DNA of 64,000 nucleotides from Palsa-601 sp963801185 (GTDB lineage Bacteria > Actinomycetota > Acidimicrobiia > Acidimicrobiales > Bog-793), in the NCBI GenBank assembly GCA_963801185.1, contig CAWDDW010000003.1:1798001-1862000 (forward strand), given 5' to 3'. Under the pieces are notes generated by a model that saw only the letters and a program-made list of their open reading frames with translations, had not been told where the DNA came from and did not search any database. Position 1 is the first letter of the stretch; each line of letters starts with the position of its first letter. Below, piece after piece: positions 9,812 through 18,721 of the stretch. The position numbers and the translations under genes were made by a program.

Positions 9812-11770
9812 CTAGGCGGTGCTGCCGAGTGAATCGAGGAATTGGGCGACGATCGGGCCGTCGGTCGGGCCACCGTTGCCCGGCGAGTCGATCACGACCA
9901 TGGCGAACGCTATGTCACCGTTGAACCCCATGAGCCAGGCGTCGATCGGAAGTGGATTGCCGGTGCCGTACTCGGCCGTTCCCGTCTTGGCGTAGGTGCC
10001 TGCCGGGAGGCCCGTGCCCGCGGCGGTCCCGGACTCCACGACCGAGAGCATCATCTCGTGAAGATCGCTGACGAGGAGTGAGGACAGGGGAGCTGTTGGG
10101 GCGCTCTCGGCGGGGGCACCCTCGGTGATCCACGGAGTACGGACGGTGGAGGTGTCGATGTCAGCGGCGACCATGGCGAGATCGAGCGGGCTCATGACGA
10201 CCTTCGACTGCCCGATCGCGCTGGCGGCAAGATCGGTCTGGCCGACGTTGACCGGTACCGACCCGCCGAAGACCGGCATGCCGACCTGAAGGTTGGTGCC
10301 GAGCCGGTAGATCGATGCCGCGTCGTGGAGGCTGCTGTAGTTGAGGTTGGCCATTGTGAGGCCGATGAACGCGGTGTTGCACGAGACGGTGAACGCTTGG
10401 AGCAGGTTGGAGACGGGGCCCTCGCTGCCGGCGTTGTGCAGGTTCTCGCCGTCGACGTCTATGACGGAGGGACACGTCGCCGGCGAGGCGGGGGTGAGGC
10501 CGCCGTCGATCAGGGCCGTGGAGGTGACCACCTTCATGGTCGAGCCGGGAGGCTGCTCACCTTCGAGCGCGAGGTCGCTTCCTTGCGAGGTGTTCGCGAC
10601 GGCGAGGATCTTCCCGGTCGAGGCTTGGATCGCGACGAGGGCGGCCTCGTTCGGCGCGCTCGCGAGCGCGTCGCTCGCGTCCTGCTCGATCGTCGGGTCG
10701 ATGGTTGTCCGCACAGGAGTGCCAGGGGAGTCGGGAAACGTCGCGAGGAGGGTCGTGACAGGCGTCCCGCTGGCGGTACCCCTGGTCGTGCCGGTGCCTG
10801 TGCCTTTCCGCTGCGTGACTGCCGAGATCTGTGCCCCGGCGGTGCCGGCGAGCTGGCTCTGGTAGGCCTGCTCGAGTCCCCCCTGCCCGACGGTGCTCGT
10901 CGAGTCGTATGGGCGACCGAGCTTTTTGAGCTCGGGCTTCGTGATCACACCGAGCGTCCCTACGACACCGACGAGCGCAGTCGGCGTCGATCCGGTGCCG
11001 CCCAGTGACTCGAAGAACACACCGGGAATCGGATAGAGCGTCGCTTCCAGTTGCTGGTACCGGCCCCAAGTCACGGTGATGACGGGCTCGAAGGCCGTCG
11101 GGTCGGCCGTGGCCGCCGTGATGGCCGCGCTCGTCTCCGGGGCGGTCGCGCCCGCGGCGATGAGCGACTTCGCAAGCGAGGTCGCGTTCTTGATGTAGCT
11201 ACCCCGCAGCCCGATCACGACTGACACGGGCACGGCCGGCGAGATCGGAGTGCCGTCGGCCGCCAGGATGGGTGCGCGCTGAGGCCACTCGTAACTGAGC
11301 TCGTACCGTCCACCGGACCCGAAAGCCGGGTTGATCGTGGCCGGCGACCAGATCACGCGCCAACGGCGCCGAAGGTAGCGGAGGTCGACCGTTGTGTGGA
11401 CGGTCCAGGCACCGACGACGGCCAGGTCGAGGTGCTCGGTGACTGACACGCTCGCGCGCGACCGGCGTGTGTGAATTGACCCTCGTGTGTAGGACTCGGA
11501 GCTAGCGCCGAGGGTCGAGAGTGCCTGGGCGTTCTGGGACCGGAAGTCCGCCGGCGGGTCGTGGACGAGCTTCGCGAGAGCGCCCCAGTCATGGCCGCTC
11601 CACGCAGCTAGGTACTCCGAGACGACGGGCGCCGGACTGGGTATCGGAGGCGGCCCGGCAAACACGCTGCACCCGGTCAGGCAACCGGCGAGCACCGCCA
11701 GTGAGACAGATACGCGACCGAGCTGCGTGCGGCTCGCCGAGCGCCGCGCCCCCGCACCGCTTCGTCCCAT
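9812..11770 (-). CDS. Penicillin-binding protein (class B transpeptidase, lipoprotein-type leader)
   Basis: This 652-residue protein cross-links peptidoglycan outside the membrane. All three active-site motifs are present: SxxK in PPGSTMKVVTS near residue 408, SxN in VSCNTAFIG near 461, and KTG in YAKTGTAEYG near 595. The N terminus has a hydrophobic leader ending in a lipobox-like LAGCLTGC. An NTF2-like MecA N-terminal domain (PVVSEYLAAWSGHDWGAL) and a dimerisation region follow. MecA-type architecture is common in intrinsic actinobacterial PBPs and does not by itself imply beta-lactam resistance. The S53 gene begins 14 bp after its stop, so the two are probably cotranscribed. Confidence 0.9.
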   Translation of the reverse strand: MGRSGAGARRSASRTQLGRVSVSLAVLAGCLTGCSVFAGPPPIPSPAPVVSEYLAAWSGHDWGALAKLVHDPPADFRSQNAQALSTLGASSESYTRGSIHTRRSRASVSVTEHLDLAVVGAWTVHTTVDLRYLRRRWRVIWSPATINPAFGSGGRYELSYEWPQRAPILAADGTPISPAVPVSVVIGLRGSYIKNATSLAKSLIAAGATAPETSAAITAATADPTAFEPVITVTWGRYQQLEATLYPIPGVFFESLGGTGSTPTALVGVVGTLGVITKPELKKLGRPYDSTSTVGQGGLEQAYQSQLAGTAGAQISAVTQRKGTGTGTTRGTASGTPVTTLLATFPDSPGTPVRTTIDPTIEQDASDALASAPNEAALVAIQASTGKILAVANTSQGSDLALEGEQPPGSTMKVVTSTALIDGGLTPASPATCPSVIDVDGENLHNAGSEGPVSNLLQAFTVSCNTAFIGLTMANLNYSSLHDAASIYRLGTNLQVGMPVFGGSVPVNVGQTDLAASAIGQSKVVMSPLDLAMVAADIDTSTVRTPWITEGAPAESAPTAPLSSLLVSDLHEMMLSVVESGTAAGTGLPAGTYAKTGTAEYGTGNPLPIDAWLMGFNGDIAFAMVVIDSPGNGGPTDGPIVAQFLDSLGSTA

Positions 11771-11919
11771 CGGCGGGATGTTAGGAGACGCCGTCTCTTT
11801 CCCAGTGGCAGCAGGCGGTACGGGAACGACAGACCTCGCAGGCCGTCAGCCCGCGCCCGGACGCGACGAAGCCGCCGGTGCAGTGGGGGGAGCTGCGCCG
11901 GCGGCTTCGCGGGAGGGCC

Positions 11920-13482
11920 TCAGGCGGCTGGTCCGGCCGCCAAGACGATCGAGGCCGTGTGCCTTGTCCCGGAGGTGTCCACCCAGGTGACCGAGACGGT
12001 CTTGCCTGGCTGGTCGCCCTTCAGCGCCGCCGCCAGCGCCGCAGGGTCGGCGATCCGATTGCCGTTCAGTGCCACGATGACATCACCGGCGGAGATGCCG
12101 GCATTGGCGCCGGGATACTGGCTGACCGCCTGGGCGACCACGGCTCCGTAGCTGACGGGTAACGACAAGCCGCCGAAGGCGTTCTGCTGGGCTGCCGCAA
12201 CGCTCTCGACGTCGACGCCGATGATGCCTTTCTGCCCGATCAGGATGGTGTTCGAGGCCTTTCCTTGCTGGATCTGCTGGGCGATCAGGATCGCTCGGTC
12301 GATCGGAATGGCGAAACCTATGTTCGACGCCGTCTGCGCCGCCGACCCGGTAGCGGCCGCCGTGTCCATGCCGATCACCTGACCGGCTGCGTTGACGAGG
12401 GGTCCGCCGGAATTACCGGGGTTGATCGGCGCATCGGTCTGTAGCAGGCCCTTCAGATGCTCCGACGTGGTTGCACCTTCGTCGCTCGCCGTGATGGAGC
12501 GCCCGAGCGCCGAGATGATGCCGCTCGTGACGGTGGGCGTGCCACCGAGCCCGAGGGCGTTGCCGATGGCGACGACAGGGTCTCCGACCTTGACAGCCGA
12601 AGAGTTGGCGGTCGTGACGTGCGGGAGGCCCGACGCGCCTTCGAGCAGGACGAGGGCCACGTCGTCAGTCGGGTCGGCCCCGAGCACCTTCACAGTGAAC
12701 TTCTGGCCCTTTCCGTCGACCTGGGCGGTGATGGTCGTCGCGCCCGCGATCACGTGGTTGTTCGTGAGCACTTCGCCGTTCGAGGTGAGGATCATGCCGG
12801 TGCCTTCGGCCTCGGCGTCCTCAGTGCTCAGGATGGACGTGATGTCCACCGTTGCAGGGTCGACCTTGGCAGCGATGGCGGGGATGTTGAGCTTCGTCTG
12901 AGACGCGCTCCTCGGGTTCGTGGGCGTGGGGATCGTCTGTGTCGGGGTGTGCCCGGCAGTGTTGGTCTGGCCGCGGCCGATGAGTGCGCCGGCGGAGGCG
13001 GCGGCAGCGATCAGTGCGACGACGACCACACCGGTGAGGACCCGGCGCGAAGTGCGAGACGGAGGCGTTGCCGGGGCGGAGGGCTCGTACCCCCCGTAGC
13101 CACCCGGTCCGGAAGGGCCACTCGGGCCGGACAGGTCGCCCGGCCCGCCGAATGAAGGCTGAGCTCCATAGGGCGTCTGGGAGCCGTAGCCATAGGGAGG
13201 CTGGGCGCCGTAGGGAGGCTGTGACCCGTAGGGAGGCTGTGACCCGTAGCCCGGCTGCCACCCGGGAGGAGCGCCGGGCACAGGCGGGGCAGGGGGTGCC
13301 CAGTTCCCGCCTGGCAGAGGTTGCCACTTGGGCTGATCGTCGCCGGCGGGTTGGCCCGGCTCAGGTGTGGCCGGCGTGACGGCCGTCACCGGCTCGCCGG
13401 CGGCCGTCACCGGCTCGCCGCCTGTGAGGGTCTCGTCGGCGTCTTGTTCGTTCTCGCCCGGATCGAATGGGTTGGTATCCAT
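11920..13482 (-). CDS. HtrA/DegP-like membrane-anchored serine protease with PDZ domain
   Basis: I start the protein at MDTNPFDPGENEQ (ATG 13482) because AGGAG lies 8 nt upstream; an in-frame codon at 13533 has no such site. A cytoplasmic Pro/Gly/Tyr-rich segment with PPYGSQ/PPYGAQ repeats is followed by one membrane helix (VLTGVVVVALIAAAASAGAL). The trypsin-like domain has His in NNHVIAGA, Asp in DDVALVLLEG and Ser in GNSGGPLVN. A PDZ domain (AGISAGDVIVALNGNRI) closes the protein. This is the layout of mycobacterial PepD/HtrA envelope-stress proteases. It is upstream of the PBP and S53 genes but about 150 bp away, so it may be transcribed separately. Confidence 0.9.
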   Translation of the reverse strand: MDTNPFDPGENEQDADETLTGGEPVTAAGEPVTAVTPATPEPGQPAGDDQPKWQPLPGGNWAPPAPPVPGAPPGWQPGYGSQPPYGSQPPYGAQPPYGYGSQTPYGAQPSFGGPGDLSGPSGPSGPGGYGGYEPSAPATPPSRTSRRVLTGVVVVALIAAAASAGALIGRGQTNTAGHTPTQTIPTPTNPRSASQTKLNIPAIAAKVDPATVDITSILSTEDAEAEGTGMILTSNGEVLTNNHVIAGATTITAQVDGKGQKFTVKVLGADPTDDVALVLLEGASGLPHVTTANSSAVKVGDPVVAIGNALGLGGTPTVTSGIISALGRSITASDEGATTSEHLKGLLQTDAPINPGNSGGPLVNAAGQVIGMDTAAATGSAAQTASNIGFAIPIDRAILIAQQIQQGKASNTILIGQKGIIGVDVESVAAAQQNAFGGLSLPVSYGAVVAQAVSQYPGANAGISAGDVIVALNGNRIADPAALAAALKGDQPGKTVSVTWVDTSGTRHTASIVLAAGPAA

Positions 13483-13652
13483 CTCTTCGCTCCTGATGCG
13501 GCACCATGCGGTGCCTCGCTCGTATGCCCCCATGATTCCCGACCAACCTGGGAGATCTCTGAGACGCCGCTGGGGAGTTCTAAGGACTTTAGAGGCGCCG
13601 GCGTATCGGCCGGAGCAATCGTGGTCGGGCCGGCACCTGGCAAGATCATCGG

Positions 13653-13958
13653 ATGGTGCTCGAACACGCAGTCCTCGACGTGAAGCCAGCCGAGACCGAA
13701 GGCTTCGAGGATGCCTTCGCCGCGGCCATCCCTCTCATCGCCACGTCGCCCGGGTGTCGTTCCGTCCGGCTGGAGCGTTGTGTCGAGCAGGGGAGTCGCT
13801 ACCTGCTCCTCGTCGAGTGGGACTCCCTCGAGGCCCACACGGAAGGCTTTCGCGGGTCGCCCGTCTACCAGCAGTGGCGGGCATTGCTCCACCACTTCTA
13901 CGAGCCGATGCCGACCGTCGAGCACTACGAGGCGGTGCTCGGGTCGGCGACCTCGTGA
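13653..13958 (+). CDS. Antibiotic biosynthesis monooxygenase (ABM) domain protein
   Basis: This 101-residue dimeric alpha/beta-barrel protein has the ABM pattern: an N-terminal strand (VLEHAVLDVKPAETEGFEDAF), SPGCRSVRLERC, YLLLVEWDSLEAH and FRGSPVYQQWRALL. Such proteins act on quinones or haem, or act as small monooxygenases; the substrate cannot be read from sequence. A CAAGAT hexamer six bases before the ATG could be the -10 of a leaderless message. The next gene starts 8 bp after its stop, so the pair is probably an operon. Confidence 0.8.
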   Translation: MVLEHAVLDVKPAETEGFEDAFAAAIPLIATSPGCRSVRLERCVEQGSRYLLLVEWDSLEAHTEGFRGSPVYQQWRALLHHFYEPMPTVEHYEAVLGSATS

Positions 13959-13965
13959 CCGATCG

Positions 13966-15159
13966 ATGAAGGCTCTCGTCTTCCGTCACGATCTCCGTCG
14001 GGAAGCTGCCGCCAAGCTGGCAGGCGCCATCGACCCCCGAGGGTTCGTCGCCGGCTTTGCGCCCGTCCGCCTGGAGGACGTGCCCGAGCCGCAGGTCCCG
14101 GGCCCGGGCTGGGTGACGTGCCAGACCATCATGAGCGGGCTGTGCGGTTCCGACGTCAAGCAGATCGTCCTCAATGGCCGGCGCGACAACCCGCTCACGG
14201 CGCTCGTCTCTTTTCCCCACATCCTCGGGCACGAGGCGGTGGCACGACGCCTCGACACCGGCGAGCGCGTGGTCCTCAATCCGTGGCTCTCCTGCGTGCC
14301 GAGAGGTGTCGACCCGCCCTGCTCGGCGTGTGCAGAAGGCCGGTATCCGTGGTGTCGGAGTTTCGCCGTGGGGCCGCTGCCAGTCTCGATCCACCTCGGG
14401 AACTGCTCAGGCGCGGGAGGGGCGCACGCCGAGCGCTTCGTGGCGCACGAGAGCCAGCTCTTCACCGTGCCCGACGGTGTCCCCGATGAGGCTGCCGTGC
14501 TGGCGGATCCGGTCAGCGTGTCATTGCGGACGGTGCTGTTGGCGCCGCCCCGCGAGGGCGCGCCCGTGCTCGTGTACGGCTCGGGGCCGCTCGCGCTGGC
14601 GGCCGTGGCACTCGTGAAGAAGCTGTACCCGTCCTCGCCGGTGTGGGCCGCGACGCGGGCCGGGCCTAGGGCCGAGCTGGCGCGGGGGATGGGTGCTGAC
14701 GAGGTGTTGCCGACCGGTCCCGACGAGCTCGTGGCGGCCGTTGCCGGCAGATGCCGGGCGACGCCGATCATGCCGTGGAGCGGGAAGGCGTGGCTGCAAG
14801 ACGGGCCTTGTGCGGTGTACGACACGATCGGGAGCACCGAGACCGTCGAGACCTCCCTCAGGCTGCTCGAGACGGGCGGCACCTTGGTCATCTCGGGTGT
14901 GGAGCCGCCCGGCCGGTTCGAGTGGACGCCGCTCTACTTCAAGGAGCTGCGGGTGATCGGCTCGAACGCGTTCGGCGTCGAGGACGTGGCCGGCTTACGC
15001 CAGCACGCTTTCTCCCACTACCTGTCCTGGGCGCTCGGGGGGCTCGACCTCACCCCGCTCGTCACCCACAGCTTCCCCCTCGAGAATTGGCGGGACGCCG
15101 TGCTGGCGGCGAAAGATGCCCGCCGCAGCGGAGCAGTGAAAGTGCTGCTCGTGCCGTGA
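13966..15159 (+). CDS. Zinc-type MDR alcohol dehydrogenase
   Basis: I use the ATG at 13966 (MKALVFRHDLRREA), giving 397 residues. An upstream in-frame start would overlap the ABM gene. The GroES-like domain has SGLCGSDVKQIVLNGRR and HILGHEAVARRL, and a Cys-rich loop (CVPRGVDPPCSACAEGRYPWC) probably binds structural zinc. The cofactor domain reads VLVYGSGPLALAAVALVKK. This is a threonine/sorbitol-dehydrogenase-like MDR enzyme that should oxidise an alcohol with NAD(P). The alcohol is unknown. Coupling to the ABM gene suggests a small oxidative module. Confidence 0.83.
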   Translation: MKALVFRHDLRREAAAKLAGAIDPRGFVAGFAPVRLEDVPEPQVPGPGWVTCQTIMSGLCGSDVKQIVLNGRRDNPLTALVSFPHILGHEAVARRLDTGERVVLNPWLSCVPRGVDPPCSACAEGRYPWCRSFAVGPLPVSIHLGNCSGAGGAHAERFVAHESQLFTVPDGVPDEAAVLADPVSVSLRTVLLAPPREGAPVLVYGSGPLALAAVALVKKLYPSSPVWAATRAGPRAELARGMGADEVLPTGPDELVAAVAGRCRATPIMPWSGKAWLQDGPCAVYDTIGSTETVETSLRLLETGGTLVISGVEPPGRFEWTPLYFKELRVIGSNAFGVEDVAGLRQHAFSHYLSWALGGLDLTPLVTHSFPLENWRDAVLAAKDARRSGAVKVLLVP

Positions 15160-15196
15160 CGGTGTACAGGCGAGCTGTGGCGGTGGGCGGCGGCCG

Positions 15197-15700
15197 TCAG
15201 CCCCGCGGGCTCCGCGCCGGCAGGCCTAGCTTGCGGTGGTCCCACGTGACCGTGCGCGACACGTGCAGCTTCACGACGATCCGCTTGTTCAACATGGCCT
15301 GGACGAAGGGCTCCATGTCCCCGGAGTAACCGCCGTAGTACCGCTCGAAGACGCTGACGCCGAGGGCCAGCAGGCGCTCGGGCTCCTCGACGATCTCGGC
15401 CGTCCCGACGAGCTCGACGCCGCGGAGCGTCTCATAGGTGTCGCCCGCCTCCATGAGGACGGTCATGTTCGGGTTCCTCTTGAGGTTCTGTGCCTTCTGA
15501 GACTTGGCCTTCGTCTCGACTGCGATGCATCCTTCGAGGAAGCCGTACCACATGGCGACCGCGTGGATAGTCCCGTCGTGGTTGAGGGTGCACATCGTCA
15601 TGGCGCGTCGCTCGGCGAGGAAGGCCGACACCTCGTCATCGGTCATCTTGATCTGGGCACGTTGATTCACTCCGTGACCCATCGCAGGCGTTGAGCTCAT
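15197..15700 (-). CDS. Pyridoxamine 5'-phosphate oxidase-fold (PPOX) flavin/F420 protein
   Basis: The start MSSTPAMGHG at 15700 follows a clear AGGAAGGA site, so the longer open frame to 15964 is rejected. The 167-residue split-barrel protein has a PPOX core: EVSAFLAERRAMTMCTLNHD, HAVAMWYGFLEG, QKAQNLKRNPNMTVLMEAG and LRGVELVGTAEIV. Actinobacterial members of this size often bind F420 or flavin and reduce unsaturated substrates or biliverdin. The binding residues do not let me choose. It is convergent with the MDR gene and divergent from the SGNH gene. Confidence 0.82.
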   Translation of the reverse strand: MSSTPAMGHGVNQRAQIKMTDDEVSAFLAERRAMTMCTLNHDGTIHAVAMWYGFLEGCIAVETKAKSQKAQNLKRNPNMTVLMEAGDTYETLRGVELVGTAEIVEEPERLLALGVSVFERYYGGYSGDMEPFVQAMLNKRIVVKLHVSRTVTWDHRKLGLPARSPRG

Positions 15701-15823
15701 GCCGCATCCTTCCTGGTCCTGGCAGCCTTTGGCAACAATGTGGGTGTCGCGGGAGCCGGGGGCGGACCCAGGAGAGGCCCTTTTGGCCCTAAACTTGTGG
15801 TTTCCGTGCACCCCGGACCTCCT

Positions 15824-16585
15824 ATGAGAATGTCGATCACTCCTCCTTTTCGCGCGAGAGCACCATGGCGCGCCCGTGCCGCACTTGCCGGCTCTCTCGG
15901 CGCCATCGCCCTCGTGGCGGCGTCGTGTGCTGCCGCGTCGGCAGCAGGGAACGGGTCCCACCACGACCCCTCGGTGGGGACGGCTCGAGACTCTTCACGT
16001 CACGCCGGGGTCGACGTCAGCGCTCGATTGTTCCCGCGTCCGGAGTGGCCGGGATCGCCGGCAGGGACGACCGCCACCTCTACGACGTCCGAGCTGCCGG
16101 CCCCCGCACCCGGCCTCGTCGCCGGGCGCGTGACCGTCGTGGGGGACTCGGTGACCGTCGACGCCGGGCCCGCCCTGCAGGCGCTCGTTCCGGGCTGCCA
16201 GTTGGACGCGCAGGTGGGAGAGCAGTGGGAGACGGGCATCGCGGCGCTCGAGCAGCTCCGCTCGTCGGGCCAGCTCGGGTCGATCGTCGTCGTCGCTCTC
16301 GGCACGAACGGTCCTGTCTCGGCCGGCGAGTTCGCCCAGATGATGTCAGCCCTGCGAGGAGTGAGCCGGGTCGTGTTCGTCACCGACCATGCGCCCGACA
16401 ACTGGGAAGAGCAGAACAACGCGATGTTCAAGGCCGAGGTCCCTCACTACCCGACAGCCAGGATCGCGGACTGGGACGCCGCAGCCAAGGCGAACCCGTC
16501 GTGGCTCTACTCCGACGGCACCCACATGCCGATCGGGGGCGCCGGGGCGTACGCGTGGGCACGGCTCGTGAAGGCGCAGATCTGA
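15824..16585 (+). CDS. Exported SGNH-like hydrolase/acyltransferase-type domain protein
   Basis: The 253-residue protein starts MRMSITPPF (a second ATG is 6 nt later). A hydrophobic segment ends in VAASC, a lipobox-like site, so export and lipid anchoring are likely. After a Ser/Thr/Pro-rich linker come SGNH-type blocks: VTVVGDSVTVDA (nucleophile Ser), VVALGTNGPV (Asn) and YSDGTHMPIGGAGA (Asp/His pair). This matches the extracytoplasmic SGNH domain of OatA-like peptidoglycan acyltransferases, but without their membrane acyltransferase part. It may deacylate or acylate a cell-wall polymer. TAAACT at 15790-15795 is a possible -10. Confidence 0.75.
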   Translation: MRMSITPPFRARAPWRARAALAGSLGAIALVAASCAAASAAGNGSHHDPSVGTARDSSRHAGVDVSARLFPRPEWPGSPAGTTATSTTSELPAPAPGLVAGRVTVVGDSVTVDAGPALQALVPGCQLDAQVGEQWETGIAALEQLRSSGQLGSIVVVALGTNGPVSAGEFAQMMSALRGVSRVVFVTDHAPDNWEEQNNAMFKAEVPHYPTARIADWDAAAKANPSWLYSDGTHMPIGGAGAYAWARLVKAQI

Positions 16586-16620
16586 ACCGGAAGCGCCGAC
16601 CAGAGCGGTAGACAGGAACG

Positions 16621-17673
16621 ATGGCACCGATCCGAGCAGTGCTCGCGGCCGAGCCGCCGGCCGAGCCCGATCCGCAGGCCGAGCTGCCTGACGGCCCTGC
16701 CGGCCCTGACGGCCGGCTCCCCGGGCGCCTCGGCGAGGTCGAGGAGTCGGATCTGCCCGAGGGCGACGTCACCGTCCGCGTCCACTGGTCGAGCCTCAAC
16801 TACAAAGACGGCCTCGCCGTCACCGGCAAGGGCAAGGTCGTGCGCAGCTTCCCCATGGTGTGCGGGATCGACCTCGCCGGAGTGGTCGAGCAGTCGACTG
16901 CGCCCGGAGTCGAGCCGGGCCAGGAGGTCATCGTGACCGGGTGGGGTCTCGGAGAGGATCGCTACGGCGGGTATGCCGATCTTGCGCGCGTGCGCGGCGA
17001 GTGGGTGATCCCAGTGCCAGACGGTCTCGACATGCGCAGGGCGATGGCGATCGGCACCGCCGGTCTGACCTCGATGCTGTGCGTGCTCGCTCTCGAGCGC
17101 CACGGCCTGACGCCCGAGGTCGCGGGCGGGATGCCGGTGGTGGTCACAGGCGCCGCAGGAGGAGTCGGCAGCGTCGCGGTGGCGCTGCTGGCTCAGCTCG
17201 GCTACGAGGTCACGGCCGTGAGCGGAAGGGTCGAACAGGGGGAATACTTCCGGGAGCTCGGGGCCACGGGCGTGGTCGCACGCTCGGAGCTCGCGGAGGC
17301 CAGCCCGCGAGCGCTCGACCGTGAGACGTGGTCCGGAGGCGTTGACGCCGTCGGCGGCGCGATCCTCGCAGCCATCCTCCGCCAGACGCGGTACGGGGGT
17401 TGCGTAGCCGCCTGCGGGCTCGCAGCGGGCACCGACCTGCCTACGACCATCCTCCCGTTCATACTCCGCGGGGTTGACCTGGCCGGAGTGGAGTCCGTGC
17501 GCTGTCCGACCGAGCTCCGGGTCCGGGCGTGGGACCGCCTGGCGGGCGACCTCCCGCGGGACCTGCTCGATGCCATGACGGTCGAGGCCTCACTCGAGGA
17601 CGTTCCGGCGCTTGCAGAAGAGATCCTCGCCGGGCGCACCCGGGGCCGGGTCGTGGTGGCGGTCAACCCCTGA
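16621..17673 (+). CDS. MDR quinone oxidoreductase, acryloyl-CoA reductase (AcuI/YhdH)-like
   Basis: This 350-residue protein has the YhdH/AcuI pattern: VHWSSLNYKDGLAVTGKGKV, FPMVCGIDLAGVVEQS, VTGWGLGEDRYGGYADLARV and the NADPH motif VVVTGAAGGVGSVAVALLAQL. It has no zinc ligands. Characterised relatives reduce acryloyl-CoA to propionyl-CoA with NADPH. A short extra segment (PAEPDPQAELPDGPAGPDG) interrupts the usual N terminus. The patatin gene begins 1 nt after its stop, so they form an operon. Confidence 0.85.
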   Translation: MAPIRAVLAAEPPAEPDPQAELPDGPAGPDGRLPGRLGEVEESDLPEGDVTVRVHWSSLNYKDGLAVTGKGKVVRSFPMVCGIDLAGVVEQSTAPGVEPGQEVIVTGWGLGEDRYGGYADLARVRGEWVIPVPDGLDMRRAMAIGTAGLTSMLCVLALERHGLTPEVAGGMPVVVTGAAGGVGSVAVALLAQLGYEVTAVSGRVEQGEYFRELGATGVVARSELAEASPRALDRETWSGGVDAVGGAILAAILRQTRYGGCVAACGLAAGTDLPTTILPFILRGVDLAGVESVRCPTELRVRAWDRLAGDLPRDLLDAMTVEASLEDVPALAEEILAGRTRGRVVVAVNP

Positions 17674-17674
17674 C

Positions 17675-18721
17675 ATGCCTGTGTACGGCGTCCCCCCGAG
17701 CGTGTACCGGAACGGTGGTGTCGCCGGGCCGGCGCCGGGGACGTGGCCGGGCACACCGGTCGAGACGGCCGTGGTGCTCGCAGGGGGAGGCAACCGCGGC
17801 GCGGTGCAGGTGGGCATGATGCGGGCGCTCGTGGAACGCGGCGTGATCCCCGACGTCTTCATCGGCACCTCCATCGGGGCGATCAACGGCGCTGGGTTCG
17901 CTGGGGCTCCAACCCTCGAGGGCGTGTACCTGGCGGCCGACGTCTGGCGGCGGATCGCGGCGAGCGATGTGTTCCCGAGGAGTAGGTTTCACGGAACCTG
18001 GCGTTTCTTGGACAAGCGGCCGTCTGTGTTCCCGATCGACGGCCTCCGCGGGGTTGTCGCCGCGTACTTGCGTTTCGAGCGGTTGGAGGACGCGCCCGTC
18101 CCGCTCCTGCTGATAGCGACACGGCTCGACGACGGTGCCGAGGAGTGGTTCACGACCGGTTCGGCCCTCGATGCCATCATGGCCTCGGCTGCCCTGCCAG
18201 GCATGTACCCCTCGATCGAGATCGGCGAGCACCGATATTTCGACGGCGGTGTGCTCAACAACGTCGGCATCTCCGCCGCGCTGGCTACCGGCGCCAAGCG
18301 GGTTTACGTCCTGTTGTGCGACCGGGTCGATGCGTCGGCCCCGTCGTTCTCCCGCCCCTTCGAGGCGATGTTCGCAGCGTTCTCCCTCGCTCTCGGCGCA
18401 CGCGTACGCCGCGATCTCGCAAGCGTGCCGTCCGACGTGGACGTCATCGTCATCGAGCAGCCCGGCTCGGCGATCTTCGATCCGCAGGACTTCTCGAAGA
18501 CCGACGACTTGATCGAGCAGGGCTACCTGGCGGCGCGTGAGGTGCTCGACGAGTACGAGCGTGCGCGGCGGGTGGCAGGAGGCGGTTCGGGTGGCTCAAG
18601 TGAGCGCGAGCGGGACCTCGTGGCACGGCTCCGGAGGGTCGGCGCCGCCCGACGCAGGGATCACCCTTTGCCGAACGCTGCCTCGCGAGCAGACGAAGTC
18701 CCGCCGGGGTCGACTCGGTAG
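17675..18721 (+). CDS. Patatin-like phospholipase/esterase
   Basis: The ATG at 17675 is 1 nt past the upstream stop. The 348-residue protein has the patatin catalytic set: oxyanion loop VVLAGGGNRGAVQVG, nucleophile elbow IGTSIGAINGA (GxSxG) and the Asp of the dyad in HRYFDGGVLNN. These enzymes cleave acyl esters of phospho- or neutral lipids, usually in the cytosol or at the membrane. No signal peptide is visible. Its last 61 nt overlap the 3' end of the convergent MBL gene. The WS/DGAT nearby suggests local lipid metabolism, but no specific link is shown. Confidence 0.87.
   Translation: MPVYGVPPSVYRNGGVAGPAPGTWPGTPVETAVVLAGGGNRGAVQVGMMRALVERGVIPDVFIGTSIGAINGAGFAGAPTLEGVYLAADVWRRIAASDVFPRSRFHGTWRFLDKRPSVFPIDGLRGVVAAYLRFERLEDAPVPLLLIATRLDDGAEEWFTTGSALDAIMASAALPGMYPSIEIGEHRYFDGGVLNNVGISAALATGAKRVYVLLCDRVDASAPSFSRPFEAMFAAFSLALGARVRRDLASVPSDVDVIVIEQPGSAIFDPQDFSKTDDLIEQGYLAAREVLDEYERARRVAGGGSGGSSERERDLVARLRRVGAARRRDHPLPNAASRADEVPPGSTR

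Noticed and set aside
9799..9873. Upstream start of the S53 gene
   Set aside because: It would overlap the PBP gene and precedes the signal peptide. MKGQTVRTAP at 9798 fits.
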